Source: Aspergillus flavus
Taxonomy: Eukaryota > Ascomycota > Eurotiomycetes > Eurotiales > Aspergillaceae
Length of the DNA: 64,000 nucleotides
NCBI RefSeq assembly: GCF_009017415.1
Contig: NC_092406.1
Coordinates: 4,712,001-4,776,000 of the forward strand
Direction of reading: 5' to 3'
In this document: piece by piece, positions 33,649-45,759 of the stretch
How positions within the stretch are numbered: position 1 is the stretch's first letter
Layout: every line of letters starts with the position of its first letter
Translations under genes and position numbers: made by a program
Notes under the pieces: model-generated
The model's database searches: none
What the model saw: the letters and a program-made list of their open reading frames with translations, nothing else
Told to the model about the DNA's origin: nothing

Positions 33649-36600
33649 GTGCGGTAACTAATTGTAATGTACACGGAGGACGAGAGTGACAAAGGTTGCC
33701 CCCGTGACAAGGTAGGAGAATAAACGCCTACAGCACGAAGCTGGAGAGGCCCCAGAAGATTGTTATTTAAAAGGTTTAAAGGTTGGAAGGAGATTGAGAG
33801 AGGAAGAGGAGGGGAGAGGAAGAGGGCGAGAAAAAAAAAGAGGTGTGGCCCCCGGTGACCGGTGGTGGCCTGAGGCGACGGTCTCCCTGAAAAGTGACGA
33901 AAGTGAAAAGTGGAGGGCGAGGAAGAAAAGGAAAAAAAAAAGAAGAAAAGGGAGAAAAAAAAAGAGGAAAAGGAAAAATTAGCGCAGCAAGGCACGGAAT
34001 GTCCAGATGGGACGGTACCACGCTGTGAACCACAGAATGAGACTAGACTCTTATGTAGCTTGAAAATTCCAGTTGGGGCAGGAGAGGTAGCTCCGAGAGA
34101 GAAAGGCAGTATTCCAAGAAAATAAAATACTCTGTAGTAGTAAAGGTATAGTACCCAGCGAGAGTCTCTCGTGAGAATGCAGCTGCCTGCTGGGGGAAGG
34201 TCCAGGTTGAAATAGTATTCCGGCTTCTAGATAGTACCAAAGTAATGTAAACTAATATTGAAAGTATGGGTGGGCGTTCCTTGAGCTTCCTGTGGGAGAG
34301 CGACCAGTCTTTTTCTTGCCTCGAATTCTATTATTTGATAATATGGTGGGAACCAGTGCCTATGGGTACGCCTTGTGCTGAGGTTACAAAGGGGATTGGA
34401 AGAGACTTTCTTGTTGCCGGTTGTGGAAGTAAGAAGCAAATAATGGAGCCGAAGCCCTCTTTTTTTGTCAGAATCGAGTAATCAGATGGATGATTTGGTT
34501 GGAAATTTACTTACCCTCCGTTCGCAGGCCTCGCCGATGGTACACATTATCGGTATCGTCCTGTGATGGTATGGTATAATACAGTTGCAGCCACAGCTGT
34601 TAACATAAACCAGGGCGCCAGTGTGGAAAATGGCTGTACAGTACGTATGTATCATACAGAGTATCTATGTATATGAGTACCTAGTACGATGATGTGAAGA
34701 TAGTACACCATTGGAGTCACTGCGTTGGACTTTACAGAATCGTTGTTGCCTTACTCAGGTTTTCGTTTCTTTTTTTATTTCCAGAGATTACTGGGTATCC
34801 TCTCAAGTAACAACGTATCCATGAAAGTCAAGCCCCGACTATCGGACAACGGGACAATGGAGGTGAAGAGTGGATAAGACAAATCGCTCAGTGCTGCTAC
34901 TTACTAGCTATGTATGTATATGTATGTACCTAGTATTGCAGGCTAATTGTACCAGGGACTAGAAGTAGTGCGTTGGACAAGATGTAAGAAAACCAAAGTG
35001 GCGGCCTTTCCACATCTTTACCCTGTGTAAAGAAAAAGCTCCACAGGTTAGTTATTGCATGAGGTGAGAAGCCTCATGCATTTTTCTTTCGCTATTGATT
35101 TATGTATTTATTTATTTTGTAAATATTTTTTTATTTCTATTTTGTTTTCTGGCGAAGGACCGTTAGAAAGACGCTGGAGCTGCTCACTTCTCTTGAGTAA
35201 TCAGTAATTACAAGGAAATCTGATTGTTGTTTCATGTTTCGATTCTTCATTTCTTTACAATCTTGCCTCTTGTTCGATGAAGATCAGTCGGATGACGTCC
35301 ACCCAGTGATAGCTTTACACTCACTTCCGCTTTGTCTGGCTCATCTGAACAGGGTGGTGACACTGGCAATTATCAAACAAACGCGACCCGCATAGGATAT
35401 TAGTCAATCTCGGGAGTTCAAGTCAGACTGAGGCTGTGCAATCTGCAGTCCTATGGATCATATGGGTATGGCTGTCCCCGCACATCATTCACAACGGGAG
35501 CCGATGGCTTGGGTGGCTGGACCAGTTCAGGTAGAACTATCGGGAAAGCGTCACATTATCACTCTGGCCTTCCTTACTTAGTTCCTTTGTGTGGCGGTTT
35601 GCCTAAATGGCTTGATCAAAAAGAACCCCTCCTCATGCACGCAGTGAGGGGTAATTAAAGAGAGGACCTAAAGGTGGGCTACTAAGAGAAAGTTGGCTGC
35701 CAACGTCACTCGAGGACACAGAATGTCTAATATAGGGTGTGAGGGATCGACCTTTTTTCGGGGTTTCATTGACCAGTTACATTACTACGGCCAATGCCAA
35801 TGCACGAGTTGATTCTCTGTTCTCTCTTCCTTGAACTACCTTTTTCTCTGGACTGGAATACTTATTTCCTCGGTCAAGTACGGCTTGTAGGATCAATCAA
35901 CGTATACATTGACGACTTCATCACTTTTGCAGATTTTTGACAATGACGGGGTTGAAGCTTGCATATCAGACTTCTCTGGGCTAAGACACTGATGGATTGG
36001 ACATGCTATGACAACATCCTTGATAGCTATTACTAGTCAATGATGGGAGAATCGTCAGATTTCCTCGTGGCGATTACCTCACTTGAGGAGGCTAACTAGT
36101 ATATTTGGAGCTGCTGAGGCTATGTCTTAACTTCAAATTATGGTCTATGATCAGATCATGAGTTCCTCTACCGAATTATAAACTGGAAGCGACTATTTAT
36201 CATGCACATGGCTCTTTTTGGCTTCTTGCTTGAGGGATCCACGTGGGGTCAGCAGATGTCAAGTTGAATTGACGGCCGAGTGCTAAGGCTATCATCGACA
36301 TCTCTCATTGATTTATCTACTACGACTACTATTGTTATCATTTCATTTTATTCCGCCGTCCTTTTGTCCTTCTGAGGAGTCATCCACCACCACCAAACAT
36401 ATCTGCCAAAACACCTCTAGCTACGTGATGATCAATACTTCTTTTGTCAATCTTAACGTGGGAAGGTATGCGTAACTGCTTACAATGCGACACCCACCAG
36501 GCCTCGTATATCCGTACCAATATGCCAGAGCGGACGACGTGGGCTTATTAAAGCTAGGACTCCGGACCTCGGCTGTGGCTGCCGTGCCCGGAGTGTCTTG

Positions 36601-39414
36601 GAGCATGATTCAAACCTTACAGATTCACAGATCTCCGTAGAGAACCGACCCGTACCTAGGACCTAGGCAGTTGTACTTTTGGTTGCAAATACCTATCTAT
36701 GGTTGGCTAACTGAAGCTGGAGCGAGATAGTGTTCCTTGTCTTTTTACCTCTAATCTCCCCTCCACGGCGGTAGTAGATGGTACCCAGTAGCCCTTACCT
36801 ATACAACTGACGTACTGAGTAAATCAACCAACATTATCAAAAATTGCACGAGGGATTTTTGAGACCAATCACGGGCCAGAAGAAACAGCGGGAGTAAAGA
36901 AAACCGTCCCGTCTAAAATTACTTACCACGCTGCATTATAGTGGGTCATTCCCGATAGAATCTGTACGGAGTACTGTACCACACTACTCTGTAGTTGCCC
37001 TAGTACTGCAAGTCTGCAACTGACACGAAGTACTACTTTACCTCCCTCTCTCATGTTCAGAGGAGGGTATTTTCTTTCCTCCTCCCCCTCCTCACCAACT
37101 TTCCGATATGCCAAATTACCAATGAGATAAACTGATCTCTGATACCGCGGCTATCTTACTGCATATTGATACGTATTAGATCGGGATTGACTGGATGGCT
37201 CGGATTGTTTAAGGGTGATCAGAAAACACGCATTAAATCTCGGAAATCCAACCACCCGTTTCCGATGGGTGCGGGTACCCGTTACTATTGTCTTTTAACA
37301 TCTTCCGATATTACTCGATATAATTTATGATCCACAGCACAATACCTCGTCACCCGATGATTTGAGTTTGACCAGTCGGTCAAACCCCAGCTATTGCCTT
37401 GATTCCTGGAGTAGGGACTGAAGTATATATGTAGTGTTCATTCAAGTTGTATGCGACGGGGTCCGGTTCACCGCCAGGTCATACAACTAAGCGACTGGGG
37501 ATGGGATCGAGGTAGAAGTCAGAAAGTGACCAGCTCAGCCTAAAAGCCGATAGGTCTTTAGAATCCTCTCATCCTTCACCGCATGCTTCCATGACCGCAC
37601 ACAAAATATGCACTCCTGAACACACTGAGTGGCGTACTTGGTTCCTCTGAGGATGGGAGTCAGAAGCGGGGAATACAACTCTGTACTTAGGTATATATCA
37701 TGATTGGGTCCTACTCGAAAGTCTTAATTTGCCATATTAAACCACTCCACAATTCTTCCCATACGAATGCCACAATTCCAGTCCACCTAGGGTGATAGTA
37801 ATCTACTATCAACTAGGCGATTGGTTCATGTGGAGGGTCAAGACTAGGAGACTTTCCGTGATCTGGTAAATCCTCAATGTGTCTGTACAAAAAAAAAAAA
37901 TTTCTTTTCTGATTTATTATTTGATTTAACTTTGTTTTTATTTGCTTTTTTTTTTTTTTTTTTTTTTTCTCCTTTTCCCCATCTTCAAAAAATTTCTAGA
38001 TGTAACAACTTAACGGAGTACGGTGAACAAAGCGGAGCCTAAGGGCTGGTAGTCTGCTTTACAGTACGAAGTTTATGGGGCTTCCCCCCCCTCCTCAGGC
38101 GAATGAATTGCCGCGAGAAAGTTCAAGCTTCGTGCATCCCTTTGGCCTTCCCGAACAAGATCAAGCTGTTTCTGAAACCTAACCCTTTGTATGTGGGACT
38201 ACACGAGCCATTTCTTTTACTGGTTTATATTGTACACTGCATTAGTAGTACAGTTTATAGAATTTATCAGGTTCCAGGCGACATGGTCATATAAAATAAG
38301 TTGTCGATATACTATACTGTTTATGACCGTGAGTTTCAGATTCTATAGACATATTCCGAGTAGGATAGTACTGAATTGGCACGATAATTCCTTTTTGTGG
38401 TGTATGCTACAGAGAGTTGTCTTTCCGTCCCGTAATATGGGTGATTAAATCGTCCTTTCTGTCACCTTAAAGCTATAACCACTATCTCTGACTATAGCAA
38501 AACCATGTCTATCATGTCTAATTACCTACGAGTGGCGGGTTGTGAATCGTTGTCTAGTGGTGTTGCGAAGAGTGTCGTGGATTTACCCAAATATTACATA
38601 ATACTGCGGATGAATAACATCAGAACTGGCCCTAGCATTCCCAAGGCTACCTAGGTACTAGACTCTTTTAACCTGTCCTGGACTGAAAGCAATGTTGACT
38701 GGCGGGCATCATCGTCTAATGGGTAAAGCCCTGACGTTCCTGCTCAGATATCGATTTGCTTGAATGAGCAATCTCTTCAGCATCTTGGGACCGATGACCT
38801 CAGTCTGAATCATTCCTATGTCACATTCGTGGCTAGAGCTACCGGTGACATTGATCAAATTACGCCTCCGTGTCTTTTGGGTAAGATTTGCTTCCTGAAA
38901 GCAGGTCTACATTGCGAAAGAAATCATTTGCAATGAGCGGGACCTCCCTTTACCTCAAAACGACCATTTCCCGCTGCTTTGCCTACTGTTATTCATGAGC
39001 TACCTCATGATAAGCTCAGGTCAAAGGTATCAAAGGTATCAGTAACTTAAGTCAGATAGTTCTTGGCATACTGCAGAAAGGATCGATTCAGATCTAAGCT
39101 ATTTGATAGGTTGTATCAAGCTCAGTGGGTTTGTACCGATCATGAACCAAGCAATATGTAGAGACGAACCCTTCGAATTGCATCACCTCAACCGACCTTT
39201 ACCTAGAACCTTATCGAGAACCCAATTCGCCCCATACATAAGGATGACGGCTATCTGATGTCAGAAGTGCGTTGGGATGGGGGACTGAAACGCTTATATA
39301 TTCGCTACTATCCCCAACCAAGCGACTACACAAGTTATACATATCATTCCTCATATGTACCCATCACAAGTACATTCTATATCGTCTCTAAAATAGCTAT
39401 TAGTTTGAAAAATC
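33649..39414. other. 5.8-kb gene-poor interval
   Basis: The largest gap in the window apart from 47.1-52.5 kb. From 33780 to 33980 the + strand is almost pure purine, the HAL4 promoter/leader in antisense view. It also has a T-tract at 37946-37968, TACGGAGTA at 36965-36973 and many GTAC/TATGTA-rich stretches (34640-34930). A 42-codon frame at 35453-35581 starting MDHMGMAVPAHHSQ is the only peptide with protein-like composition. I see no conserved domain, tRNA or transposon. Confidence 0.5.
37946..37968. repeat. T homopolymer tract
   Basis: About 23 consecutive T in a locally AT-rich stretch. Confidence 0.9.
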
Positions 39415-39842
39415 ATGTCGAACCCATACGAAAGAGAAGCCGAGGACCGCTACGAGTCTCAGAACGATCCCTCCCCTGTCTCTGGAATAGTCAGGGACAA
39501 TTCCTACGCTCATGAAACTCGTTCCGAGCTAAGAAATCAGATCCCTGTTCAAAGGGATGAAGATGATGTTGAAGATCCTATTCAGCCTCCATTTTCCAAC
39601 AGTGATAAGCAACTAGGTAAGGCTTTAGACTCGTCCGGTGTGTCGCCACGCTCGCTAACCATCTTGCAGCGCAAGACGAACAGGAGGCTATCGATAGAAG
39701 TAACATCTTACGTGGTGACCGCCTGCGTCATGCAAAACCCCGTACTCAGGATGGATATAGTGAAGGGCCTGGGGAGGACGATCTACCCGAGGACGTTGTT
39801 TACGGACAGTCAGGAAGGTCTGCCACGGGTCGAATTATCTAA
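39415..39842 (+). CDS. Small acidic protein, possible CHZ histone-chaperone-like
   Basis: Exons 39415-39616 and 39670-39842 flank a 53-nt intron (GTAAGG..CTTGCAG, phase 1) and give 124 aa. Without splicing the frame runs on to 39870 with a basic, unlikely C-terminus. The spliced tail is coherent and acidic: DEQEAIDRSNILRGDRLR, then GPGEDDLPEDVVYG, and the N-terminal half has RDEDDVEDPIQPP. The EAIDxSNIxxGxRxR pattern resembles the short CHZ motif of Chz1, which binds H2A.Z-H2B. However, the TRGK continuation of classic CHZ is not clear. I infer a small nuclear acidic protein conserved in filamentous fungi; histone binding is a hypothesis. It is convergent with BET5. Confidence 0.7.
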
Positions 39843-40424
39843 AGTTCTAATTTTTAAGAGGACCTGGTGATTTTGTAATTCATCTCAAGTGGAACGGTGG
39901 GCAGTATGTTCTTCCATAATGTATTTCACAAACAAAAGACTGCTCTCATTTGCTGTTATGAAGTTGTCAATCGCATAGTGTGAGGTCGGCCGCCATAGAA
40001 CCTGAGAGGTGACTGGCATCCTATGACCCATAGCTTGCATCTAGTAAGTCAATGCATATTACACAGGTGCATCAGCAACATGGCCATATGGGTTCGTAAA
40101 GCAGCTTTCCCCCCCCCCCCCCCAACGCCCAAATTCTTTCCCTCGGCAACTCCCGCGCCTTGAGATTTTCGGAGAGTTCTAGCCGTAGGGCGACCCTTTC
40201 GGGTTGACAGCAATTCCCGGGTTAAGCTACGCATGTCTTTGATGCGTCTTTCGTGGCACTGCCTTGGTAGACGCAAGGCACCTTGGTTAATCCCGGAATC
40301 TATCGATTTCTTTATCTGTAGATACCCGACAAATCAATCTCATGTCTACTGCACGATTGGCTTCTCCGTCCACTGCGAGGTCAGGCAGAGACAAATCGAT
40401 GGAGATCCTAGAGTCCACGAGTTC
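39843..40424. other. Convergent 3' region, CHZ-like gene and BET5
   Basis: About 580 bp with a 15-C run at 40109-40123. No exon recognised. Confidence 0.55.
40109..40123. repeat. C homopolymer tract
   Basis: Fifteen consecutive C on the + strand. Length calls here may be unreliable. Confidence 0.85.
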
Positions 40425-41183
40425 TCAAGATAGGACGCGCGTCTGTTGCTGTGTCAGCCCTTGAGTTGAGCTGAGCAGGGATGGCAGATATACCACAAAT
40501 TGTTCCAAAGACTCCTCGAAAAGCTCATTATTTACACCTACACCGCCTGGATGCTCAACCGGGGACAACGGATTCTTGACCACTAAGACAATTCCCTCAC
40601 TTTAGTGGCCGGTGAAGTCAGTTTCAATGCGTGGGCTTGCATACCATATTCAACGTAAAGATTAATATAGATCTGCTGCAATGCAATCCGCATGCTTGGG
40701 CTCTTAACATCGGTAAGCATTACGAATTTGATGTTGGTAGGCGTCTCATAATAATGGAGTTTGTATTGACTGGTACGATAGGTCACAAAGCTGAAGGCGA
40801 GGGTTCGACCGTCAGTACCAGTCTCTTCTACTCATTTGGCAGAGGTACGGAGGTTTGCTCTCACCTGTCATCCTCGCCTCCCAATTTGCGCACCATATTC
40901 CGGAGGGAGAAGACGGTGCCGAAGATCAGCTTAGCATCGTCGTCGGTGGTCCGCGAAGGTTGACCCAGCACAGGCGGCATCGCATTGGGAGTGGCAGACG
41001 TTTCTGAGGTCGGACGCGAGGACTTCCCAATAATTGAAGGCGGACGGGGCACCCAACGTCGTTTGTATATGCATTCCGCTAAGAAAATGATAGCTGCCGG
41101 TTAGTATACCTTTGTTGAGGGTTGGGTACAAGGTAGGGGCACGTACCATGGCGGTCAAAGATGTAGAAGGAATAAACAACCAT
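40425..41183 (-). CDS. BET5: BET5, TRAPP complex core subunit (TRAPPC1)
   Basis: Exons 41147-41183, 40865-41078, 40645-40790 and 40425-40582, with introns of 68, 74 and 62 nt, all in frame, give 184 aa. The product starts MVVYSFYIFDRHAECIYKRR, the longin-like N-terminal strand-helix of Bet5/TRAPPC1. It continues with AKLIFGTVFSLRNMVRKLGG, FVTYRTSQYKLHYYETPTN, KFVMLTDVKSPSMR, QQIYINLYVEYVVKNPLSP and ELFEESLEQF. Bet5 is in the TRAPP core that activates Ypt1/Rab1 at ER-to-Golgi tethering. An insertion of about 35 residues (KSSRPTSETSATPNAMPP) splits the domain, as in other filamentous fungi. An optional last intron (40443-40493, GTATAT..CAACAG, 51 nt) would shorten the product to 167 aa ending in TRVLS. 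No single open frame shows more than a fragment of this gene. Confidence 0.93.
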
Positions 41184-41802
41184 TGCGGTTAAGGGATAGC
41201 AGACAATTCACTACAGAAGAATACACGGGATCTGACTTGATGAAGAGGGCATTAAGGTGCGGAGATCTAAATGTGAGAAAGGTTGCTATTCAAAGAAGTA
41301 TCCCCAGAGACCGTTAAATTAGGCTCGTTTAGGTGGACGGATCAGTATGCTCGTGGGCGGTGAGCGATCCAAAATAAGATCCGACGTTTATCGATAAAGA
41401 TTGACTTGTGCCTGAGGATCCCAAGTTGAGAAAGACCTTTCTTTCCCTATTTTATTTATAGGTATTACTATTATACTGTAGTAGCATTCTTCTTCTTTCC
41501 CCTCTGATTCTCGCTTATACTTCTTCTCCTGAGCTTCTTCTTTTTATCCTTCCTTTATTTTTTTTTGATCTGCGTATCTTCTCCGACTTGCATGTTCTAC
41601 AGTCTACTAATGCTCCTATAGATTTATTAGAACATCCTAGCGTTGTCGCCTCTTGTTCTCTTGTGCAGCCCACTTTCTTCCCCACATCTGCCTAGGCACC
41701 CGGGTTTCGCGTCTCTGCTATCTCAACGGAGAATTAGACATCCCCAACTTAGACGTTCTCCCTCTGGTATTTCGGGAATCCCACTTTTGCTCAGCGTATT
41801 CA
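41184..41802. promoter_or_regulatory. Divergent promoter region, BET5 / CaMKK
   Basis: A 619-bp gap between divergent starts. The part from 41430 to 41570 is CT-rich on the + strand, consistent with the kinase gene leader. Confidence 0.55.
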
Positions 41803-44440
41803 ATGGCCAACGAATATGCGTACCCCTCCATGCAGGACGCTAATCAATTTTCCGGTGGTCGCCCGGGTCTTCGTCACCCGCGACCAGTTCGTTATGCGTA
41901 AGCTCTACAGCACCTTAATCTTCTTCTCCCACTTCCTTTCTCATGTTTCGTCTCCTCCGGGCTCCCAGCCATTCTTGTATTTGAGTGGGTTGCTAAAAAC
42001 CGCGGTTCCAGCTCGACACCTTCATATGAGAGTCCACGAAGGCATTATCGCCGAAACCCAATAGCTAGACGCCCGGTCAAGGTGGTTCTTCAGAGAATGT
42101 GTTTACTCTCTGTAGGAAGCTAACTGAACTGGCGGTAGGAAACCCTGAATGCTCGATCTGAATATACCACCAGCCAGGATGATGGTACCGCTGAACACAG
42201 AATCAACCAATATGTGATCAAGCAAGAGATTGGCAGGGGCTCTTTCGGAGCGGTACATCTTGCTACGGATCAGTTTGGGAATGAATACGTAAGGTCTTCT
42301 TTCTGTCTTGGTAGCTCGGTTATGGACTTATACCGTGGCACGAGGCACGAAGGAAAAACAAAACTCCAAGCTAACAACCTGTGCACTGAGTCAGGCCGTC
42401 AAGGAATTCTCCAAGGCACGGCTAAGGAAACGCGCCCAATCCCACCTGTTACGGAGACCTCGAGGTCCCAAGCGCCCATCAGATGGCTTCAATTCCCCAC
42501 TTCACCGTCGTTCTCTGGAAGATCCAGATCAAAAGAGAAATGCTCTTTACCTTATCAAAGAAGAGATAGCAATCATGAAGAAACTCCATCATCACAACCT
42601 GGTGTCTCTGATTGAGGTCTTAGACGACCCGACCGAGGATTCTCTATACATGGTTATGGAGATGTGTAAGAAGGGGGTAGTTATGAAAGTTGGGCTTGAA
42701 GAAAGAGCCGACCCATATGATGACGAACTCTGTCGCTGTTGGTTCCGCGACCTGGTCCTGGGAATAGAATATCTACACGCTCAGGGCATTGTACATCGCG
42801 ATATAAAACCAGATAATTGCCTAATAACGAGCGATGACGTTCTCAAGGTAGTGGACTTCGGGGTATCAGAGATGTTCGAGAAAGACTCCGATATGTTCAC
42901 GGCAAAATCGGCTGGTTCACCTGCTTTCCTCCCTCCAGAGCTATGTGTTGTCAAACACGGGGATGTCTCCGGGAAAGCGGCCGACATATGGTCTATGGGT
43001 GTTACGTTGTACTGTTTGCGATACGGCAGATTGCCCTTCGAGAAGCAGAGCATCTTCGAGCTATATGAGGCTATTAAGACCGATCCAGTGGCATGTGAGG
43101 GAGAAACTGATGAAAACTTCAAGGACCTGATGTCACGGATTCTAGAGAAAGATCCAACCAGAAGGATCCAAATGAGTGCATTGCGAGTAAGTGAGACGGG
43201 TATATTCTACTCCCACAACAAAGCATTGCTTATAGAAAGAAACTCAGGAACACCCCTGGGTTACAAGGAATGGAACAGACCCACTATTGCCGGAGAGCGA
43301 AAATACTGCTGAAATAGTTGGACTTCCTACTGAAGAGGAAATGAATTCAGCTATCACAAAGACTATTGGCCATGTCCTAGCTGTGGTAAGCTTTGTACAA
43401 ACTTTATTGCGTCTTTAAGGCAGGCTAACGAGAAGCTACAGATGAAAGCCGTGAAGAATTTCAAGAGACTAATTGACCCTGCCAAGGCAGACCCACCCAT
43501 GCAGAGTATCCTTGGACAAGAGTATGAGACGCACTTTGTCCAACCACCCCTTGAAATGGAACCCGAAGAAAGTTTCGCAGCTGGGACTGTTTCAAATTCC
43601 AACAAAAGCCAGAGCCTAAACACATATAATAGAAATGCCTGGCAACGTGATGACGTTCTCAAAGGGTATCATCTGCATGCTGAAGAACCACGCTTACAAC
43701 AGCTCCTAGACAGCACAGACTCCAGTATATCTGGAAAACAAGATCCTGTGTTGTACGATAGCAGTAATCAGAGTGCAAACGTCAGGTCTGAGGGAATTGA
43801 TTCAAGCCACATACCTAGCAGCAAAATACCAGGAGCATCTTTCGATGACTCGCAAACCATAACCACACCAGGATCCTCATCCCCTCAAGTTCCACTGTCG
43901 CGGACAAGTTCGGTCCTCACCAAGCGCAGCATCGAGGGAACACGTGGACATGCACGAGATCCTTTAGAGGAAGAGTTTCCGTTCTTGTTTATTGGACCTT
44001 CTACTTATACTGGCTCGCCGCCTACGAATACTGGCGACTCCGGGACGGACTACATCTTCGATGAACCGGATAGTATGCTATCTGCAGAACCTTCTGACAT
44101 CGACCCGTGCCCTGTTGTGAGCGAATCACCGGGTGCAGCAGAGTTTGATATATATGAGACCGCATATCGGCAGGAGATTGAGCGTATCCGAACCCGCAGC
44201 CTTCCTCGTCAGGGTACTACACCGAAGGTGTACCTCACTCGACGCGTGGAAGGAAAAGACGAAGTAATGAAATTAGTAGAAGAAAAAATCCCTGGCACAG
44301 TCCCCGAAATTGGCAAAAGGCTCGTGAAACCATCGGGTCCAAGTCTGAGTTCCGCCGCGAGTGCAATAAGGGCTCAGCTAGAGCTGCAAAGGCAACAAGA
44401 AAGGCAAGACACGGCGGCTAGAACTCAGCATCAAGAATAG
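41803..44440 (+). CDS. CaMKK-type kinase (Ssp1/Tos3/Sak1 group)
   Basis: Six exons: 41803-41897, 42012-42081, 42139-42288, 42395-43186, 43248-43385 and 43442-44440. Introns are 114, 57, 106, 61 and 56 nt. The total is 747 aa, starting MANEYAYPSMQDANQ. The kinase domain lies at about 80-378: EIGRGSFGAVHLATD, AVKEFSK (Lys108), IKEEIAIMKKL, HRDIKPDN at about 239, DFGVSEMF at about 259, SPAFLPPEL, and EHPWVTRNG at its end. The basic Arg/Pro-rich insertion after the catalytic Lys (RLRKRAQSHLLRRPRGPKRP) is characteristic of CaM-kinase kinases. The 370-residue tail is disordered, with GHARDPLEEEFPFLFIGPS as a conserved-looking motif. Family members phosphorylate the SNF1/AMPK activation loop or CaM kinases. 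Exons 1-2 rest on splice consensus and frame only. Confidence 0.9.
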
Positions 44441-45759
44441 CTTCAGTTCATTCAACTGTCTGCCTCACTAACTGCATCCATAGCGTTTTCGCATATCGAT
44501 GCGCTCAACAGATTCCGAGGCTTCAATTCCGGAGCACACTACAGGTGTCGTCACATGTCACACTATCCTTGGAAGTATTGTCGAGATTGAAACTATCCTC
44601 AAGGCTTCTTTCCTTGGGGGTACGTTAGAATGGGAGGAGAAATCTCCACGCGACCTTTGTTTGTGAAGTATACTTGATTCTGATACTTGCATACTGGCAG
44701 CTATGTAATGACAAGTATCTTCAGCTGTCCAAGAACGTGTGGCTATGCCATGCAACATATCTTATAATTATTTACTTTGAAAGGGCAACAGCGCTTGTGC
44801 ATATCATGACGTTGCTCAACTTAAATACCATCCGCACGATTTTTACCTATATTTCCGTAGATGTGAAGGGATGCTGCGCTGCTTTGTGAAATGGCTTTAA
44901 TCTCTATCAAAGATTAGATCTGTACATACACTAGGCCTATAACATCTTGAACCATAAATTTACCCAACAGGGCATCAACATTTGAAATTAGTCGCCAGTT
45001 AGGAGACTGGGAAGCTGAAGAAAAGGGAAGAAAGAGGACATGAAGACAATATCAAATAGTGCCACCTTGATATTCGGCATCCAGTTGAATCAAACCATTT
45101 CATCCCCCCCCCCCCCCCACCCCCCCCCTGCGACAAAGAACAGGTCAAAAAGAAAAATAAAGAGAAAGAGAGAAAAGCCAAGGAGATTACTGTTCTGAAA
45201 AGAGAGGACAAAGGCTAAAGAATGAAGTAAAAGAACACAGTTCAATACGTCAAAAGCATGGTATTCATGTCAACTCAGTTCATTGCGGAGCATCAGATTA
45301 GCATCGGCACTTGTACTAATCGGAATGAAACTGTATTAAGGTATCCTGAGGCTTCGTTTGTGACTGACAGGATGTTGACTTGTCCTATGCTAGTTCTATG
45401 GAGCAGAGACGCATACAGGAAAAAGTCAGTTCACTGGATAGGCCTGTAATGATAAGTCGGGCTTGCCGGCTCAATTATAATGATAAATTGGAGGGAATAT
45501 CCAAGGAATGTATTGCTGAGTTCATTAACCCACCCACATAATTAGAAGCAAAAGGAATGAAATAAAGAAGAAACCATGTGCTGTGGTGCATGCTGCTCGT
45601 AGCCTTCATTTTTCAGTAACTCATCCCAGGTCGTAATATGAGATCTGTGTTCAAATCAATGCTATCTATGTCATAACTGACAGTGTAATTCATTCATCAT
45701 GTCTCAATAGCTTTTCAGACTAGCGAACTTGTATGAGCGGGTAACCAAGCGGTCGAAGG
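44441..45759. other. Convergent 3' region, CaMKK and Myb-like gene
   Basis: About 1.3 kb between facing stops. It contains a C-rich run at 45104-45128 and AT-rich sequence. No exon recognised. Confidence 0.55.
45104..45128. repeat. C-rich tract, one interruption
   Basis: Twenty-four C with a single A at 45119. Confidence 0.85.

Noticed and set aside
38700..38775. tRNA-like stretch (CGTCTAATGGGTAAAGCCC)
   Set aside because: No matching acceptor stem or T-loop could be paired.
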